Of a DNA stretch of 64,000 nt, positions 16,546-26,343 are shown one piece after another. Each line of letters opens with the position of its first letter. Within the stretch, counting starts at the first letter, position 1. The position numbers were made by a program, and so were the translations under genes. Location of the stretch: contig NZ_CP049158.1 in NCBI RefSeq assembly GCF_011493005.1, positions 1,612,001-1,676,000 of the forward strand, given 5' to 3'. Source of the DNA: Caballeronia sp. SBC1. Its GTDB lineage: Bacteria > Pseudomonadota > Gammaproteobacteria > Burkholderiales > Burkholderiaceae. Below the pieces are notes generated by a model, which had not been told where the DNA came from, searched no databases, and saw only the letters and a list, made by a program, of their open reading frames with translations.

Positions 16546-18356
16546 TGACGGCTCCTGTTCAACCCCCATTGCTGACGGTAAGCAACCTGACGATAGGTTT
16601 CCCCGACAAAACAGGCGCGATCAAACAGGTCACGCACGACGTGAATTTCACGTTGAACGCTGGCGAGTCGCTTGCACTCGTGGGCGAGTCCGGCAGCGGC
16701 AAGACCATGGTCGGCCGCGCATTGCTCGGCTTGCTGCCGGAGCGTGCGGAGATCGTCTCGGGAACCATCAGCTTCGAGGGTCGTGACGTCCTCGGCAATA
16801 CGCCCGCGCAATGGCTGGCTACGCGTGGCACGGGCATTGGCATGGTGTTTCAGGAACCGATGGTCTCGCTCAACCCGGCCATCCGCATTGGTGACCAGTT
16901 GACTGAGGCACTCATGCGGCGGCGTTCGATCGCTCGTGGCGCTGCTCGTTTGCAGGCTATAGCCATGCTTGAGCGAGTCCGTGTACGCGACCCGCTTGGC
17001 TGCATGAAGCGTTATCCGCACGAATTTTCCGGCGGCATGCGGCAACGCATCCTGCTCGCCGCGGTGATGTTGCTGCGCCCCAAGCTGCTGATCGCAGACG
17101 AGCCGACAACAGCACTCGATTGCGTGGTGCAGAAAGAAGTGCTCGACCTGATGATCGAACTCACGCGCGAGGAAGGCACCGCGCTGATCTTCATCAGCCA
17201 CAATCTTGCGCTGGTGACGGCTTACACGGAACAAGTGCTCGTGATGCGGCGCGGCTCGGTCGTGGAAACCGGCGCGGTGGCGACGGTACTGGCACGCCCC
17301 TCGCACGAATACACGCTGAAGCTGCTCGAAGCGCTGCCAAGACGCGCCGATAACGAGGACGCGTTGAGCCCACCCAGCTCATCGGCGCCGCCGGTCATCG
17401 AAGTGAAGGATGTGGCAATCGATTACCGGGTGCCCGGTTTGTGGTTCAGGAAGATTCTCGCACGGGCCGTGCATCCGACATCGTTCAGCGTGCAGGCGGG
17501 CGAGACAGTAGCAATAGTCGGTGAATCGGGCAGCGGGAAAACAAGTATCGCCAAGGCGATCCTCGGGCTCGCGCCCACCGCGCAAGGGCAGATCCTGCTC
17601 AACGGGCTGCCCTTCCTCAACGCCGGTCACGACGCAATGCAAGCCGCGCGCCGCTCGGTCCAGATGGTGTTCCAGGACCCCTACTCCTCACTCGATCCAC
17701 GCATGCGGGTCGACGCGCTGATTAGCGAAGCGCTGCGGCTCGACAAGACCTTGAGCCGCGCGCAACGCGCCCAGCGAGTGGCGGATGCGCTGGATGACGT
17801 GGGATTGGGTGAGTTCGCCGGCCGCCTCGTTCATCAGCTCTCCGGCGGTCAGCGCCAGCGTGTGGCGATTGCACGCGCGTTGGCAAGCAGACCTGCCGTG
17901 ATCATCGCGGACGAGCCCGTGTCCGCACTCGATGTCACCGTGCAGAAGCAGATTCTCGACATGCTCGTTTCGCTGCAGCAGCGCTACCGGTTTGCGTGCC
18001 TGCTGATCTCGCATGATCTCGGCGTGGTCGAGCAGATTGCCGACCGCGTGCTGGTGATGTTCCGGGGTCATATTGTTGAAGAGGGAACGCGCAACGCCGT
18101 CTTCGATAATCCGAGCCACCCTTACACCCGCCGACTCCTTCAAGCGGTGCCCGAGCTGCGGGGAAATCGCGATGACGGCTTCAAGGTCATCACGCGCACC
18201 GTGCCTGACGACATCGATCCGTCCCGCAAGTATTTCAACGCCGAGTTGGCGGGGCGCGACCTGCCTGTGCTGGTCGACGTTGTCGCGCGTACGCTCACGT
18301 CCACGCCGACTTTTATGGATCACCGCATCGCGCTTGAAGCGGTGCATTCATCGTGA
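16545..18356 (+). CDS. ABC transporter ATP-binding protein, fused DppD-DppF type
   Basis: 603 aa with two complete nucleotide-binding domains in one chain. Each has Walker A GESGSGKT, a signature ([31 protein letters not shown]) and Walker B/D-loop ([24 protein letters not shown]). The OppD/OppF C-terminal zone with [10 protein letters not shown] follows the second domain. It therefore supplies both ATPase sites, as in GsiA-like proteins. It starts at the TGATG overlap with the permease, and its last four bases (GTGA) contain the GTG start of the LysR gene, so the regulator is part of the operon. Confidence 0.93.
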   Translation: MTAPVQPPLLTVSNLTIGFPDKTGAIKQVTHDVNFTLNAGESLALVGESGSGKTMVGRALLGLLPERAEIVSGTISFEGRDVLGNTPAQWLATRGTGIGMVFQEPMVSLNPAIRIGDQLTEALMRRRSIARGAARLQAIAMLERVRVRDPLGCMKRYPHEFSGGMRQRILLAAVMLLRPKLLIADEPTTALDCVVQKEVLDLMIELTREEGTALIFISHNLALVTAYTEQVLVMRRGSVVETGAVATVLARPSHEYTLKLLEALPRRADNEDALSPPSSSAPPVIEVKDVAIDYRVPGLWFRKILARAVHPTSFSVQAGETVAIVGESGSGKTSIAKAILGLAPTAQGQILLNGLPFLNAGHDAMQAARRSVQMVFQDPYSSLDPRMRVDALISEALRLDKTLSRAQRAQRVADALDDVGLGEFAGRLVHQLSGGQRQRVAIARALASRPAVIIADEPVSALDVTVQKQILDMLVSLQQRYRFACLLISHDLGVVEQIADRVLVMFRGHIVEEGTRNAVFDNPSHPYTRRLLQAVPELRGNRDDGFKVITRTVPDDIDPSRKYFNAELAGRDLPVLVDVVARTLTSTPTFMDHRIALEAVHSS

Positions 18357-19270
18357 CGCTGATCCAGCTCCGGGCATTTTGTTCGGTCGTCGAGCAAGGC
18401 AGTTTTCGCGCCGCGGCAAGAGCGCTCGACATTGCGCAAAGCACGCTGACCCAGGCGATCCAAAGCCTGGAGGCGGAGCTGGGCGTCATGCTGCTCAACC
18501 GGTCGCATCAGGGCATCAGCCTGACCGCCCTGGGCGAAACCTTCCTTGTCCGCGCCAACGCGATCATCCGTGATTGCGAGCGCGCCACGCAGGACATGAG
18601 GCCGTTATCGGAAGAACCGGAAGGACACATCGCACTGGGCGTGACCTCCGAGCCGCTCGCGGAATTCCTGCTGCCGGTACTCAAGCGTTTCATCGAACGG
18701 TTTCCGCGCGTGCGGGTGCATGTGACCAGCGGCTACGCGAAAATGCTGATCGAAAAGATCCGCGATGGCGCCCTCGACTTCGCGCTATGTCCCCTCGCGC
18801 CCCATGTAAGCGACGTCGATCTCAGCATCGAGCGGATGTACCGGTCGGACGCAGGTGTGATCGCGCGCAAGGGTCATCCCCAAGCGCGTGTCACGTCCGT
18901 GCGCGAACTGGTGGAGTGCGACTGGGTCAGCATCCGGCCCGCAGGCATTGCCGGAGGTGCCGAGAACCGGCTGCTCAGCCTCTTCAAGGCTGAAGCGCTC
19001 GGACCGCCGCGCATCGTCTTCACGGCGGAGTCGTTGCTGGAAACGCTGCACATTGTTTCCGAAACCGATTGCCTGACTATCGAGCCGGCGGTACTAGCCA
19101 ACTTCAAGCTCTTTTCGCCGTCGCTCGTCACCATCCCGATTCGAGAAGCATTCGATCCGCGTGATGTCTGCCTCATCAGGCGCCGCGCGTCGCCGTTGAC
19201 CACGGTCGCTCATGAACTGGTCAACATGCTCGTGTCTTACTCGCGCCTTCTGCGAGGCGTGAGCGCCTGA
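18353..19270 (+). CDS. LysR family regulator (copy 1)
   Basis: 305 aa from a GTG start that overlaps the ATPase stop. Winged helix at residues 1-60 (GSFRAAARALDIAQSTLTQAIQSLE), then a CysB-like effector domain. Nearly the same protein, gapless and about four-fifths identical by eye, is encoded at 21846-22763. It probably controls the importer and the deacylase/cyclodeaminase genes with a breakdown product as inducer. Placement at the end of the transporter operon implies autoregulation. Confidence 0.9.
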   Translation: MTLIQLRAFCSVVEQGSFRAAARALDIAQSTLTQAIQSLEAELGVMLLNRSHQGISLTALGETFLVRANAIIRDCERATQDMRPLSEEPEGHIALGVTSEPLAEFLLPVLKRFIERFPRVRVHVTSGYAKMLIEKIRDGALDFALCPLAPHVSDVDLSIERMYRSDAGVIARKGHPQARVTSVRELVECDWVSIRPAGIAGGAENRLLSLFKAEALGPPRIVFTAESLLETLHIVSETDCLTIEPAVLANFKLFSPSLVTIPIREAFDPRDVCLIRRRASPLTTVAHELVNMLVSYSRLLRGVSA

Positions 19271-19413
19271 TTCTGATGGTGACACAAACCCGACTTCAGG
19301 TTCGTGCGGCAGGCGATCTGCCAGGCTGATCCCGATCGGTCAGGCCGCCTTCTGCGCCGCCCGAACTCCCCGTAAGATGACCTTGCCGCTACTACGAGCC
19401 TCTTTTCCTTCTT

Positions 19414-20532
19414 ATGAACAGCACCTCCCATGCCTTGCCCCACGCAACCGCAGGCGCCGCGTACCATCTGACGAGTCACGAATTCGGTGCTAGTGGTGCT
19501 GGCAAAAAGGTGTACATCCAGGCCGGCCTGCACGCCGATGAAACGCCGGGTGTGATGGTTGCACTCACGCTGCTCGAACAGTTGCGCCGTCTTGAAGACG
19601 ACGGCAAGCTTCGTAGTGAAATCGTGCTGGTCTGCAACGCCAATCCGCTTGGACTGAGCCAGTGGTTGTTCGGCGCTCCCGTCGGCCGCTTCGAATTCGC
19701 CAGCGGCCGCAACTACAACCGCGACTTCCCCATGCTCGCCAGCAAGATTGCGGCGGCGCTCGCAGGCAAGCTCACGCAAGATGCCGACGAAAATCTCGTC
19801 ATCATTCGCCAAGCCTGGAAAGCAGCGCTGATTACGCAACAACCGGCCACCTTGTTCGACGGCTTGCAACGCCAGCTCATGCTGCTCGCGCACGACGCAG
19901 ACGTGGTGCTGGACCTGCATTGTTCACGCGAAGCCGCCATGCATATCTACACGGGCCAGGCGATCTGGACCGAAGCGGAACCACTCGCCCGGTACCTCGG
20001 CGCGGTGGCCTCGCTGCTGGCATACGACTCTGGAGCCAGCTCCTTCGATGAAGCGCAGAGCCTGACATGGTGGCAACTGAAGCAGCAATTCGGCGCGCAC
20101 TATCCGATTCCGACCGGCACGGTGGCCGTCACGGTCGAGCATCGCGGTCAGCGTGATGTGTCGTATGTCATGGCGCGGAAGGACGCGCAGGCGATCATCG
20201 ACTACCTCACGCATCAAGGCTTCATAGACGGCTTTGCGCCGCCGTTGCCGGAGCTTGCCGGCCCCGCCACCCCGCTTGCTGGCAGCGAGCAGTTTCTCGC
20301 GCCCGCAAGCGGCATCCTGGTGCATCGCGCGCAGCTTGGTGACGTGATCGAAGTAGGCCAGCCGCTCTTCGACGTGATCGATGCAACGAGCGGCGAGACC
20401 ACCACCATTTACAGCAAAACCCGCGGCGTGTTCTACATGCGCCGCGACGTGCGATACGTTAAGCATGGCGATCCGCTTGGCCGCGTCACTGGCGCGACGC
20501 CTCAACGCACCGGCAAGCTGCTCGGCGCCTGA
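19414..20532 (+). CDS. Succinylglutamate desuccinylase/aspartoacylase family deacylase
   Basis: 372 aa. Zinc carboxypeptidase-like fold hydrolysing N-acyl amino acids. Seen: Zn motif GLHADETPG (His and Glu, about residues 37-44), the following NPLG and NYNRDFP substrate-binding loops, and the third ligand in LDLHCSREAAMH. The C-terminal beta domain (about 280-372) is the usual barrel-sandwich appendage. Homologues include ectoine-pathway DoeB/EutE. Placed between an SBP_bac_5 importer and a cyclodeaminase, it probably frees an amino acid such as ornithine or diaminobutyrate from an N-acyl form. Confidence 0.88.
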   Translation: MNSTSHALPHATAGAAYHLTSHEFGASGAGKKVYIQAGLHADETPGVMVALTLLEQLRRLEDDGKLRSEIVLVCNANPLGLSQWLFGAPVGRFEFASGRNYNRDFPMLASKIAAALAGKLTQDADENLVIIRQAWKAALITQQPATLFDGLQRQLMLLAHDADVVLDLHCSREAAMHIYTGQAIWTEAEPLARYLGAVASLLAYDSGASSFDEAQSLTWWQLKQQFGAHYPIPTGTVAVTVEHRGQRDVSYVMARKDAQAIIDYLTHQGFIDGFAPPLPELAGPATPLAGSEQFLAPASGILVHRAQLGDVIEVGQPLFDVIDATSGETTTIYSKTRGVFYMRRDVRYVKHGDPLGRVTGATPQRTGKLLGA

Positions 20533-20623
20533 CTTCCACGCATCGGTTGCAAGCTTGCATAGCAACGCACATTGACACACCCATGTAGCCCCTCAAGTTC
20601 ATTTCATCGTCCAGGAACGCACC

Positions 20624-21691
20624 ATGACTCGATACATCGACGTCAACGACATCAGGCAACTGCTTCGCACCATCGGCCCGGAAACTTTCATTCACACCCT
20701 CGCCGACTACATCCGCGCCGACTACCTGCGCTGGCCCGAGTTCGACAAATCTCCCCGCACAGCGGCGCATTCGCCCGAGGGTGTCATTGAACTGATGCCC
20801 GTCGCCGATCACGCGTTGTACGGCTTTAAGTACGTCAATGGGCATCCCAACAATACCCGCACCAATATGCTGACCGTGATGGCCTTCGGCGTGCTCGCCG
20901 ACGTTGCCAACGGTTTCCCCTTGCTCCTCAGCGAGTTCACCATCATGACGGCACTGCGCACGGCGGCCACCTCCGCTCTCGCCGCAAGCGTCCAGGCGCG
21001 ACCGGGATCGAAGTCGATGGCGCTGATTGGCAACGGCGCGCAAAGCGAATTCCAGGCGCTGGCGTTCAAGAATATGCTTGGCATCGAGCATATTCGCGTG
21101 TTCGACACGGACCCCGCCGCCACCGAGAAACTCATCCGCAACCTGTCCGGCATCAAGGGGCTGACGCTCACGCGGGCGGCATCGATACGCGAGGCCGTAC
21201 AAGGCGCCGATATTGTCACCACCGTGACCGCCGATAAAACCAACGCAACCATTCTCACGCCCGACATGATTGAAGCGGGGATGCATGTCAACGCCGTGGG
21301 TGGTGATTGCCCCGGCAAGACCGAGTTGCATGCCGACGTGCTGAACGGTGCGCGCGTAATGGTGGAGTTCGAACCGCAGACGCGCATAGAAGGCGACATC
21401 CAGCAGCTTCCCGCCGACTCGCCCGTGATCGAGTTCTGGCGCGTGCTGGCCGGTGAGGTACAAGGCCGCGAATCAGATGCACAGGTGACGGTATTTGATT
21501 CAGTCGGGTTCGCTCTGGAAGACTTTTCGGCGCTGCGTTACCTTAACGATCTTGTGCGCACTGAGGGAATTGGCACGCAGATTGACCTGATCGCCCAACC
21601 GTCGAACTGCAAGGACCTCTACTCGCTCGTGGCATCGTCCGGCACCACCGAAAGCGACGAACGCGCACGAGGCCTCTTTCAGGCTGCATGA
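20624..21691 (+). CDS. Ornithine cyclodeaminase/mu-crystallin family protein
   Basis: 355 aa. NAD-dependent family that converts ornithine to proline with loss of ammonia, or acts as an imine reductase or dehydrogenase. Seen: substrate region (NGHPNNTRTNMLTVMAFG), Rossmann loop MALIGNGAQSEFQALAF at about residues 130-146, and the late GGDCPGKTELH loop of the longer bacterial forms. It lies about 90 bases after the deacylase and ends before LysR copy 2. The EutC protein of ectoine operons belongs to the same family, also beside a deacylase. The exact substrate is unproven. Confidence 0.88.
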   Translation: MTRYIDVNDIRQLLRTIGPETFIHTLADYIRADYLRWPEFDKSPRTAAHSPEGVIELMPVADHALYGFKYVNGHPNNTRTNMLTVMAFGVLADVANGFPLLLSEFTIMTALRTAATSALAASVQARPGSKSMALIGNGAQSEFQALAFKNMLGIEHIRVFDTDPAATEKLIRNLSGIKGLTLTRAASIREAVQGADIVTTVTADKTNATILTPDMIEAGMHVNAVGGDCPGKTELHADVLNGARVMVEFEPQTRIEGDIQQLPADSPVIEFWRVLAGEVQGRESDAQVTVFDSVGFALEDFSALRYLNDLVRTEGIGTQIDLIAQPSNCKDLYSLVASSGTTESDERARGLFQAA

Positions 21692-21845
21692 GGTATCGAT
21701 GCATTGAGGCATCGGGGCATCGGGATTCAGCGGTACACGTGGGCTTTCTGGAAGGCTATGCTTGGCACAAGCCGAACGCATCGCTCCCGCCGTCCGGCAT
21801 GGCATAGGATCGGGCGAGCGGTGCACTTATTCCAGAGGGTTTTTC

Positions 21846-22763
21846 ATGACGTTGATCCAGCTCCGGGTGTTCTGCGCGGTTGTGGAGCAAGGCAGCTTCC
21901 GTGCTGCGGCAAGGGCGCTCGACATTGGGCAAAGCACGCTGACGCAAGCAATCCAGAGCCTTGAGGCCGAGCTTGGCGTGACGCTGCTGAACCGCTCGCA
22001 TCAGGGTATCAGCGTGACCAGCCTGGGCGAGACCTTCCTCATTCGCGCGAACGCGATCATTCGCGATTGCCAACGCGCGATGCAGGACATGCAGCAGTCG
22101 TCGGGCGAACCCGAAGGGCAAATCGCGCTCGGCGTTACGTCCGAACCGCTGTCAGAATCCCTGCTGCCTGTACTCAAGCGCTTTATCGCCCGCTTTCCGC
22201 GCGTACACGTGCATGTGACCAGCGGCTATACGAAGATGCTGATCGAGAAGATCCGCGACGGCCGGCTCGACTTCGCGCTGTGTCCGCTCGCGCCGCAAGT
22301 CAGCGACGTCGATCTCGACATAGAACGCCTCTACCGGTCGGTGCCAGGCGTGATCGCGCGCAAGGGTCACCCCCAGGCGCGTGCCACGTCCGTTCGCGAT
22401 CTGAAGGATTGCGAGTGGGTCAGCATCCGGCCTGCGGGAATTGTTGGCGGGGCGGAGAACCGCCTGACCAGCCTCTTTCGTGCAGAGGAACTGGGGGAGC
22501 CCAGGATCGTTATCACGGCGGAGTCGCTGCTAGAGACGCTGCACATTGTGTGCGAATCCGATTACCTGACCATCGAGCCGCGCGTGCTGGTCGAGTTGAA
22601 GCTGTTCTCGAATTCGATCGTCAACATACCGATTCGTGAAGCATTCGATCCACGCGATGTCTGTCTCATCAGCCGACGGTCTTCGCCGTTGACCATGGTC
22701 GCACAGGAACTCGCAAGCATGCTGGTGTCCTATTCACGCCTGCTGCATGGCGCCGGATCGTGA
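21846..22763 (+). CDS. LysR family regulator (copy 2)
   Basis: 305 aa. Starts at ATG 21846 after AGAGGG; a longer upstream open frame is not needed. Same length as LysR copy 1 at 18353 with no gaps. The DNA-binding helix is almost unchanged (AAARALDIGQSTLTQAIQSLE against IAQSTLTQ), so both should read the same DNA sites, while differences concentrate in the effector domain. The pair probably arose by local duplication, and both flank the deacylase and cyclodeaminase genes. Confidence 0.9.
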   Translation: MTLIQLRVFCAVVEQGSFRAAARALDIGQSTLTQAIQSLEAELGVTLLNRSHQGISVTSLGETFLIRANAIIRDCQRAMQDMQQSSGEPEGQIALGVTSEPLSESLLPVLKRFIARFPRVHVHVTSGYTKMLIEKIRDGRLDFALCPLAPQVSDVDLDIERLYRSVPGVIARKGHPQARATSVRDLKDCEWVSIRPAGIVGGAENRLTSLFRAEELGEPRIVITAESLLETLHIVCESDYLTIEPRVLVELKLFSNSIVNIPIREAFDPRDVCLISRRSSPLTMVAQELASMLVSYSRLLHGAGS

Positions 22764-22811
22764 AGCGCGCCATGCATTTACGTTCCCCGTTGGTCTCTGA
22801 TTGGTCTCTGT

Positions 22812-24353
22812 CTAGCTTGCGAGTGAGTCGGCGAGTGACCCAGTTATGTCTTCATGACGCAGCTCACCGCCGTTGATGTTCACTTCGCGCTTGAACGTTA
22901 TCGTCTTGCCCGAGAATTCGCAGATCACGGTGTCCCGAAAAGCGGTCTCGGCGAAGATCCAGGTCATCTGCAGCCGCGTGTTATCCAGCCAGCAGGCACG
23001 GGCGACGACCGGACTGTTGTCGAGCTGGTAGCCATGGTGAAGATCGCTGCCGGGCATGTTGGCGCGGCTCTCCAGCCACCGGCCAAATCCGGCGGCAATG
23101 ACATGTTCGCCATGCGCATCGATAAGACGAAACACACAAGTCTCGTCGACGAATTCGAATTGCAATTCGCTCACGCCCTGGGCGTTGGGGTGCATCAGGA
23201 AGCGCTCCGTTTGTCCGGGTGCGCGTGCGCCATCCGTGAGCGCACCGGCCCGTTCGTAAGGCTCTTTCCACGGTGCCGGTGCATCCGGACTTTGCCACTC
23301 GGCAAGCCTTGCCTTGAGCCGCGCATCGGCGGCAGCCCCGTCTTCGATGTCATCGCGAATTTGATCTCGAAAGGCCGCCGGAAAATATCGGTCGATATAC
23401 GGGAACAGCTTCGCGCTGCCCTTTATCGCGCCGGTAACGGCGAGCGTCGCGCCATGCAACGGGAACACCGTTGTCATCTGGACGAACTTGCCGATGGCGC
23501 TATACGTGCCGTCAGGCCGCGTCCACCAGTGATAGCCATATTTGGCCGGCTCGCCGTGCGCCGTCGTTGCAGCAGCGACCCAGCTTTCGGGAAGCAGGCG
23601 TTTGCCCTCCCATATGCCGTTTTGTGCATGCAACACGCCTAGTTTCAGCAGATCGGCAGTTCGCGCGATGAGGCCATTGCCACCGGGGTTGATGCCGTCT
23701 GGACCTATATCCCAGGATTCGCCTTCAATGCCCATCGGCTCGAAAATTCGCGGCTTGAGGTACTCGTGCAGCGTTACCCCCGTCGCGCGGCTCAGTATGG
23801 CCGACAACATGTAGCTGGCAGCGCTCGTGTACATGAAGGCCGTTCCCGGCTCTTGCGCGAGTCTGATCTTGAAGAATTCCGCTATCCAGCTCGTGTTCAG
23901 CGATCGCCACTCTGCGCCTGACGTTTCGCTCGCATGACCCACGCGCATCGTCAGGAGGTCTTCTATGGACATCTCCGTCAGCCAACCCTGATCCGGTTCG
24001 ACAATAAGCTCGGGGAAAAACGAGACCACCTTGTCGTCGAGCTTGAAGAGACCTTCTTCGAGCGCGAGTCCGATCGCACACGCGGTGAAACTCTTGACGA
24101 CCGAGTGCAGGTTTCGCGGCCGGTCGGGCCGATACGGCCAACGCCAGCCCTCGGCAACCACTCGGCCGTTACGATGAAGCATGAAGGCGTGCAGGTCGAG
24201 GCCGGCTGCTTCGACGTCATTCAGGAATGCAACGATGGCGTCGGCGTCCACGCCGGCCATGGACGGATCGGTGCGGGGCAGACCATCGGCTTGCTGAGCC
24301 GCAATGAGGTCTTTGGCAGACGTAGCGCCGCATTCCATGAAAAGGTCTGGCAT
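22812..24353 (-). CDS. Serine hydrolase, class C beta-lactamase/esterase family
   Basis: 513 aa. Penicillin-binding/beta-lactamase fold: S-x-x-K as SVVK in LHSVVKSFTACAIG (nucleophile and general base, about residues 87-90), Y-x-S as YTSAASYM (about 177), and a C-terminal extension (about 380-513) absent from true AmpC. No signal peptide is visible. Members of this group are esterases, D-amino-acid amidases or peptidases rather than antibiotic resistance enzymes. The start has AGGAGAG upstream. Convergent with LysR copy 2; it may hydrolyse an amide or ester fed to the deacylase pathway, but that is inference. Confidence 0.82.
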   Translation of the reverse strand: MPDLFMECGATSAKDLIAAQQADGLPRTDPSMAGVDADAIVAFLNDVEAAGLDLHAFMLHRNGRVVAEGWRWPYRPDRPRNLHSVVKSFTACAIGLALEEGLFKLDDKVVSFFPELIVEPDQGWLTEMSIEDLLTMRVGHASETSGAEWRSLNTSWIAEFFKIRLAQEPGTAFMYTSAASYMLSAILSRATGVTLHEYLKPRIFEPMGIEGESWDIGPDGINPGGNGLIARTADLLKLGVLHAQNGIWEGKRLLPESWVAAATTAHGEPAKYGYHWWTRPDGTYSAIGKFVQMTTVFPLHGATLAVTGAIKGSAKLFPYIDRYFPAAFRDQIRDDIEDGAAADARLKARLAEWQSPDAPAPWKEPYERAGALTDGARAPGQTERFLMHPNAQGVSELQFEFVDETCVFRLIDAHGEHVIAAGFGRWLESRANMPGSDLHHGYQLDNSPVVARACWLDNTRLQMTWIFAETAFRDTVICEFSGKTITFKREVNINGGELRHEDITGSLADSLAS

Positions 24354-24566
24354 CGTCTCTCCTGCTGTTTGAAAAATGGGAGGTGGTTTTGGCTGACGGC
24401 CTGTCTTGCACTTTTAGACCAGCAGCATATTTTGGGCGCAAGGACATACAAGCACATCACGCGATGCTAGGCAAAACCCGGCGCTCAAGGAAGCCCGTTT
24501 CGACGATCACTCGCAGAAAATCAGATCACCGGACGGTTGTTTTCACTCACGCCGGCGGACGGAGTA

Positions 24567-24869
24567 CTACTCCTCAGACGGCGATTTTCGCCCCCCATCG
24601 GTCCGATCCATTACCGTGCGCCCGTTTCCGTCCGTCACCAATGCGAGCGGGCGCAACTCGGGAAACTGCGAAACGAGCGACATCAAGACCATTCCGCCTA
24701 TTGTTCGCGCGAGCTCATCATCTAGCGGGTTTTGATCATTCACAGGAACTTCTATCAGCGCCCGATTTTCCGCATTTTTTAAGCTATCGATTGCATCCGC
24801 TGATATCGAGAACTGGCGAAGTGTCTTGGTAGTCGGGTCGTAGCCGGTAAGCAGGTATCGCAAAGTCAT
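24567..24869 (-). CDS. Small protein of unknown function, second gene of a coupled pair
   Basis: 100 aa. Not recognised. Its ATG directly follows the TAA stop of the 277-aa gene upstream (TAA-ATG with no gap), so translation is almost certainly coupled. Soluble and acidic, with a short LARTIGGMVLMSLVSQFPEL helix. The size, order and tight coupling recall an immunity or chaperone partner of the upstream protein. No family assignment is offered. Confidence 0.55.
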   Translation of the reverse strand: MTLRYLLTGYDPTTKTLRQFSISADAIDSLKNAENRALIEVPVNDQNPLDDELARTIGGMVLMSLVSQFPELRPLALVTDGNGRTVMDRTDGGRKSPSEE

Positions 24870-25703
24870 TTAGTAACCTCGACAGAATTGGTAATTAGAA
24901 AACGCTTTCTGGCTACATAAGGCGTAGGTGCGTGGGTCTTTAAACATTGCACTTGCAAAATTGCATAGTTCCATTTCAAACTCATATGTTGCGTGGCAAT
25001 CTGCCTCTTGTGCTTCACCCACGCCGCGTGCCGCTATAGACAATACATCATCGCTGGTTGCGCTCTTGACGTACTCAAACGGCGCAGCTTTGCCTAGCGG
25101 GGTGGCCGTATCGTCTGCAACCTCACCAAAGCCCAACGCGGCTTTTTGCATTGCTTGGCGTCTGAGGTTTTCGCCACGTACCACCATGCCCACAACCGAT
25201 AGAAGAAAGGACATATCCAACGGCTTGATGTCTTCGAATGATGGGGTATTCAGCCGCCGTTCTCGCTCGATCCTCGCGTCGATAGCATCGTTGTATTCAC
25301 GCAGAGATGCCGAATTTTCAGCCACGCGCGCAGCGTAGTCGAACGGCGGCGGGTCTTGCCTCGCGGCTCGCGCGGGCGGGTCAAGCGTAAAGCCGCCGTT
25401 CTCGAAATGGTCGGTAGTCGCGCCGTTTTCCTGCAAGACAACAACAGCGCCATCACGCACATAAGCGAGCAACGTTTGAAGGGTCTCCCGTGCGCTCTTT
25501 GAGTTTCTCGAATACCACGAAAATTCTTTGAGCAGGAACGATTCGACGCGCGCCACAAGCGCGGGGTTCGATTCCCAAACGACCATATCCGCGTGCATCA
25601 ACATAGCGCGCCCAGCTTCGGTCCTCTCGACGTCATCAGTGACGCTTCGACCCTTGCGCAGCACGTACCGATAGCCGTTGTAGCGTGTTAATTCCGTTGT
25701 CAT
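24870..25703 (-). CDS. Hypothetical protein, possible effector-like
   Basis: 277 aa from ATG 25703 (AGAGGAG ten bases upstream); a longer frame upstream lacks support. No signal peptide. The first about 90 residues are a compact charged domain (YNGYRYVLRKGRSV, AMLMHADMVVWESN). A single hydrophobic segment (MSFLLSVVGMVVRG) lies mid-protein. The tail ends in CSQKAFSNYQFCRGY, rich in aromatic residues with paired cysteines. I do not recognise the family. The pairing with a 100-aa gene and isolation in a gene-poor stretch would fit a secreted toxin with its immunity gene, but no catalytic motif is visible. Confidence 0.6.
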   Translation of the reverse strand: MTTELTRYNGYRYVLRKGRSVTDDVERTEAGRAMLMHADMVVWESNPALVARVESFLLKEFSWYSRNSKSARETLQTLLAYVRDGAVVVLQENGATTDHFENGGFTLDPPARAARQDPPPFDYAARVAENSASLREYNDAIDARIERERRLNTPSFEDIKPLDMSFLLSVVGMVVRGENLRRQAMQKAALGFGEVADDTATPLGKAAPFEYVKSATSDDVLSIAARGVGEAQEADCHATYEFEMELCNFASAMFKDPRTYALCSQKAFSNYQFCRGY

Positions 25704-26343
25704 CCGGTTGCGTCTCCTCTGGTTGCAAGAGACCAACGCTAACGCACTTTTCCGCGCGTCCATCTCAATAAACAGACGGGCGCGCGGGTGGTGACTTGCA
25801 AGGGTTTTGCATCGGGGGCTTTGCAGAAAACGAGCGGATAGCATCGACGCGCCAGAAGACGGACCTAGCGACAGGTGGACGCCGGGCGGAAAACGCCCCC
25901 TCCGAACGCCGCGTCACCAGGTGGAATGGAAATCGGAACCAGCGTTAGCACTTACCCGACCGTGAGCAACTTATCGGGCGGCAAGTCTGCAAGGTATAGG
26001 ATCGCCGCCACGGGGTTGCCTAACTCATCGTGCGGCGGTGGTTGCGGCAAGATCACTGCAAGGGCTTGGGTGGGCTGTGGCCCAGTATCAAGCGGCGTTC
26101 TAGCGCTGCGTGACTTCGACAGCACAAGCACATGGACGTCTTGATCGGCACGCGACCGTTCAACAACAGCCGGAATAGCGCGCGAATTCGCGGTTCGGAC
26201 AGGCGACTGACCGTCGCGCTACAAAGCTTTGCCTCGGGCCGCGACGTGGCTTCGCATCATAGTGGCGAGGTTCAGTGATCCGCGTAACATTGATCACAGT
26301 TTTCTAGCGGCGGCCGAAGTGGCCACCGCCGTAAGCTACTCCA
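25704..26343. other. Gene-poor stretch of about 640 bases
   Basis: No convincing gene. Open frames exist, for example a minus-strand run at 25952-26218 that has no ATG and a plus-strand frame at 25875-26144, but neither has a ribosome site or recognisable product. A GC-rich imperfect hairpin at about 26309-26332 (CGGCGGCCGAAGTGGCCACCGCC) lies just past the lyase gene. It may be a decayed insertion, as the coding density is unusually low here. Confidence 0.5.

Noticed and set aside
22812..24353. AmpC-type antibiotic resistance gene
   Set aside because: Has S-x-x-K and Y-x-S but no signal peptide and a long C-terminal extension, which fits esterase or amidase relatives better.
25952..26218. 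Minus-strand open stretch of about 88 codons in the gene-poor region
   Set aside because: No ATG near its start, no ribosome site and no family match; could be a remnant but cannot be supported.
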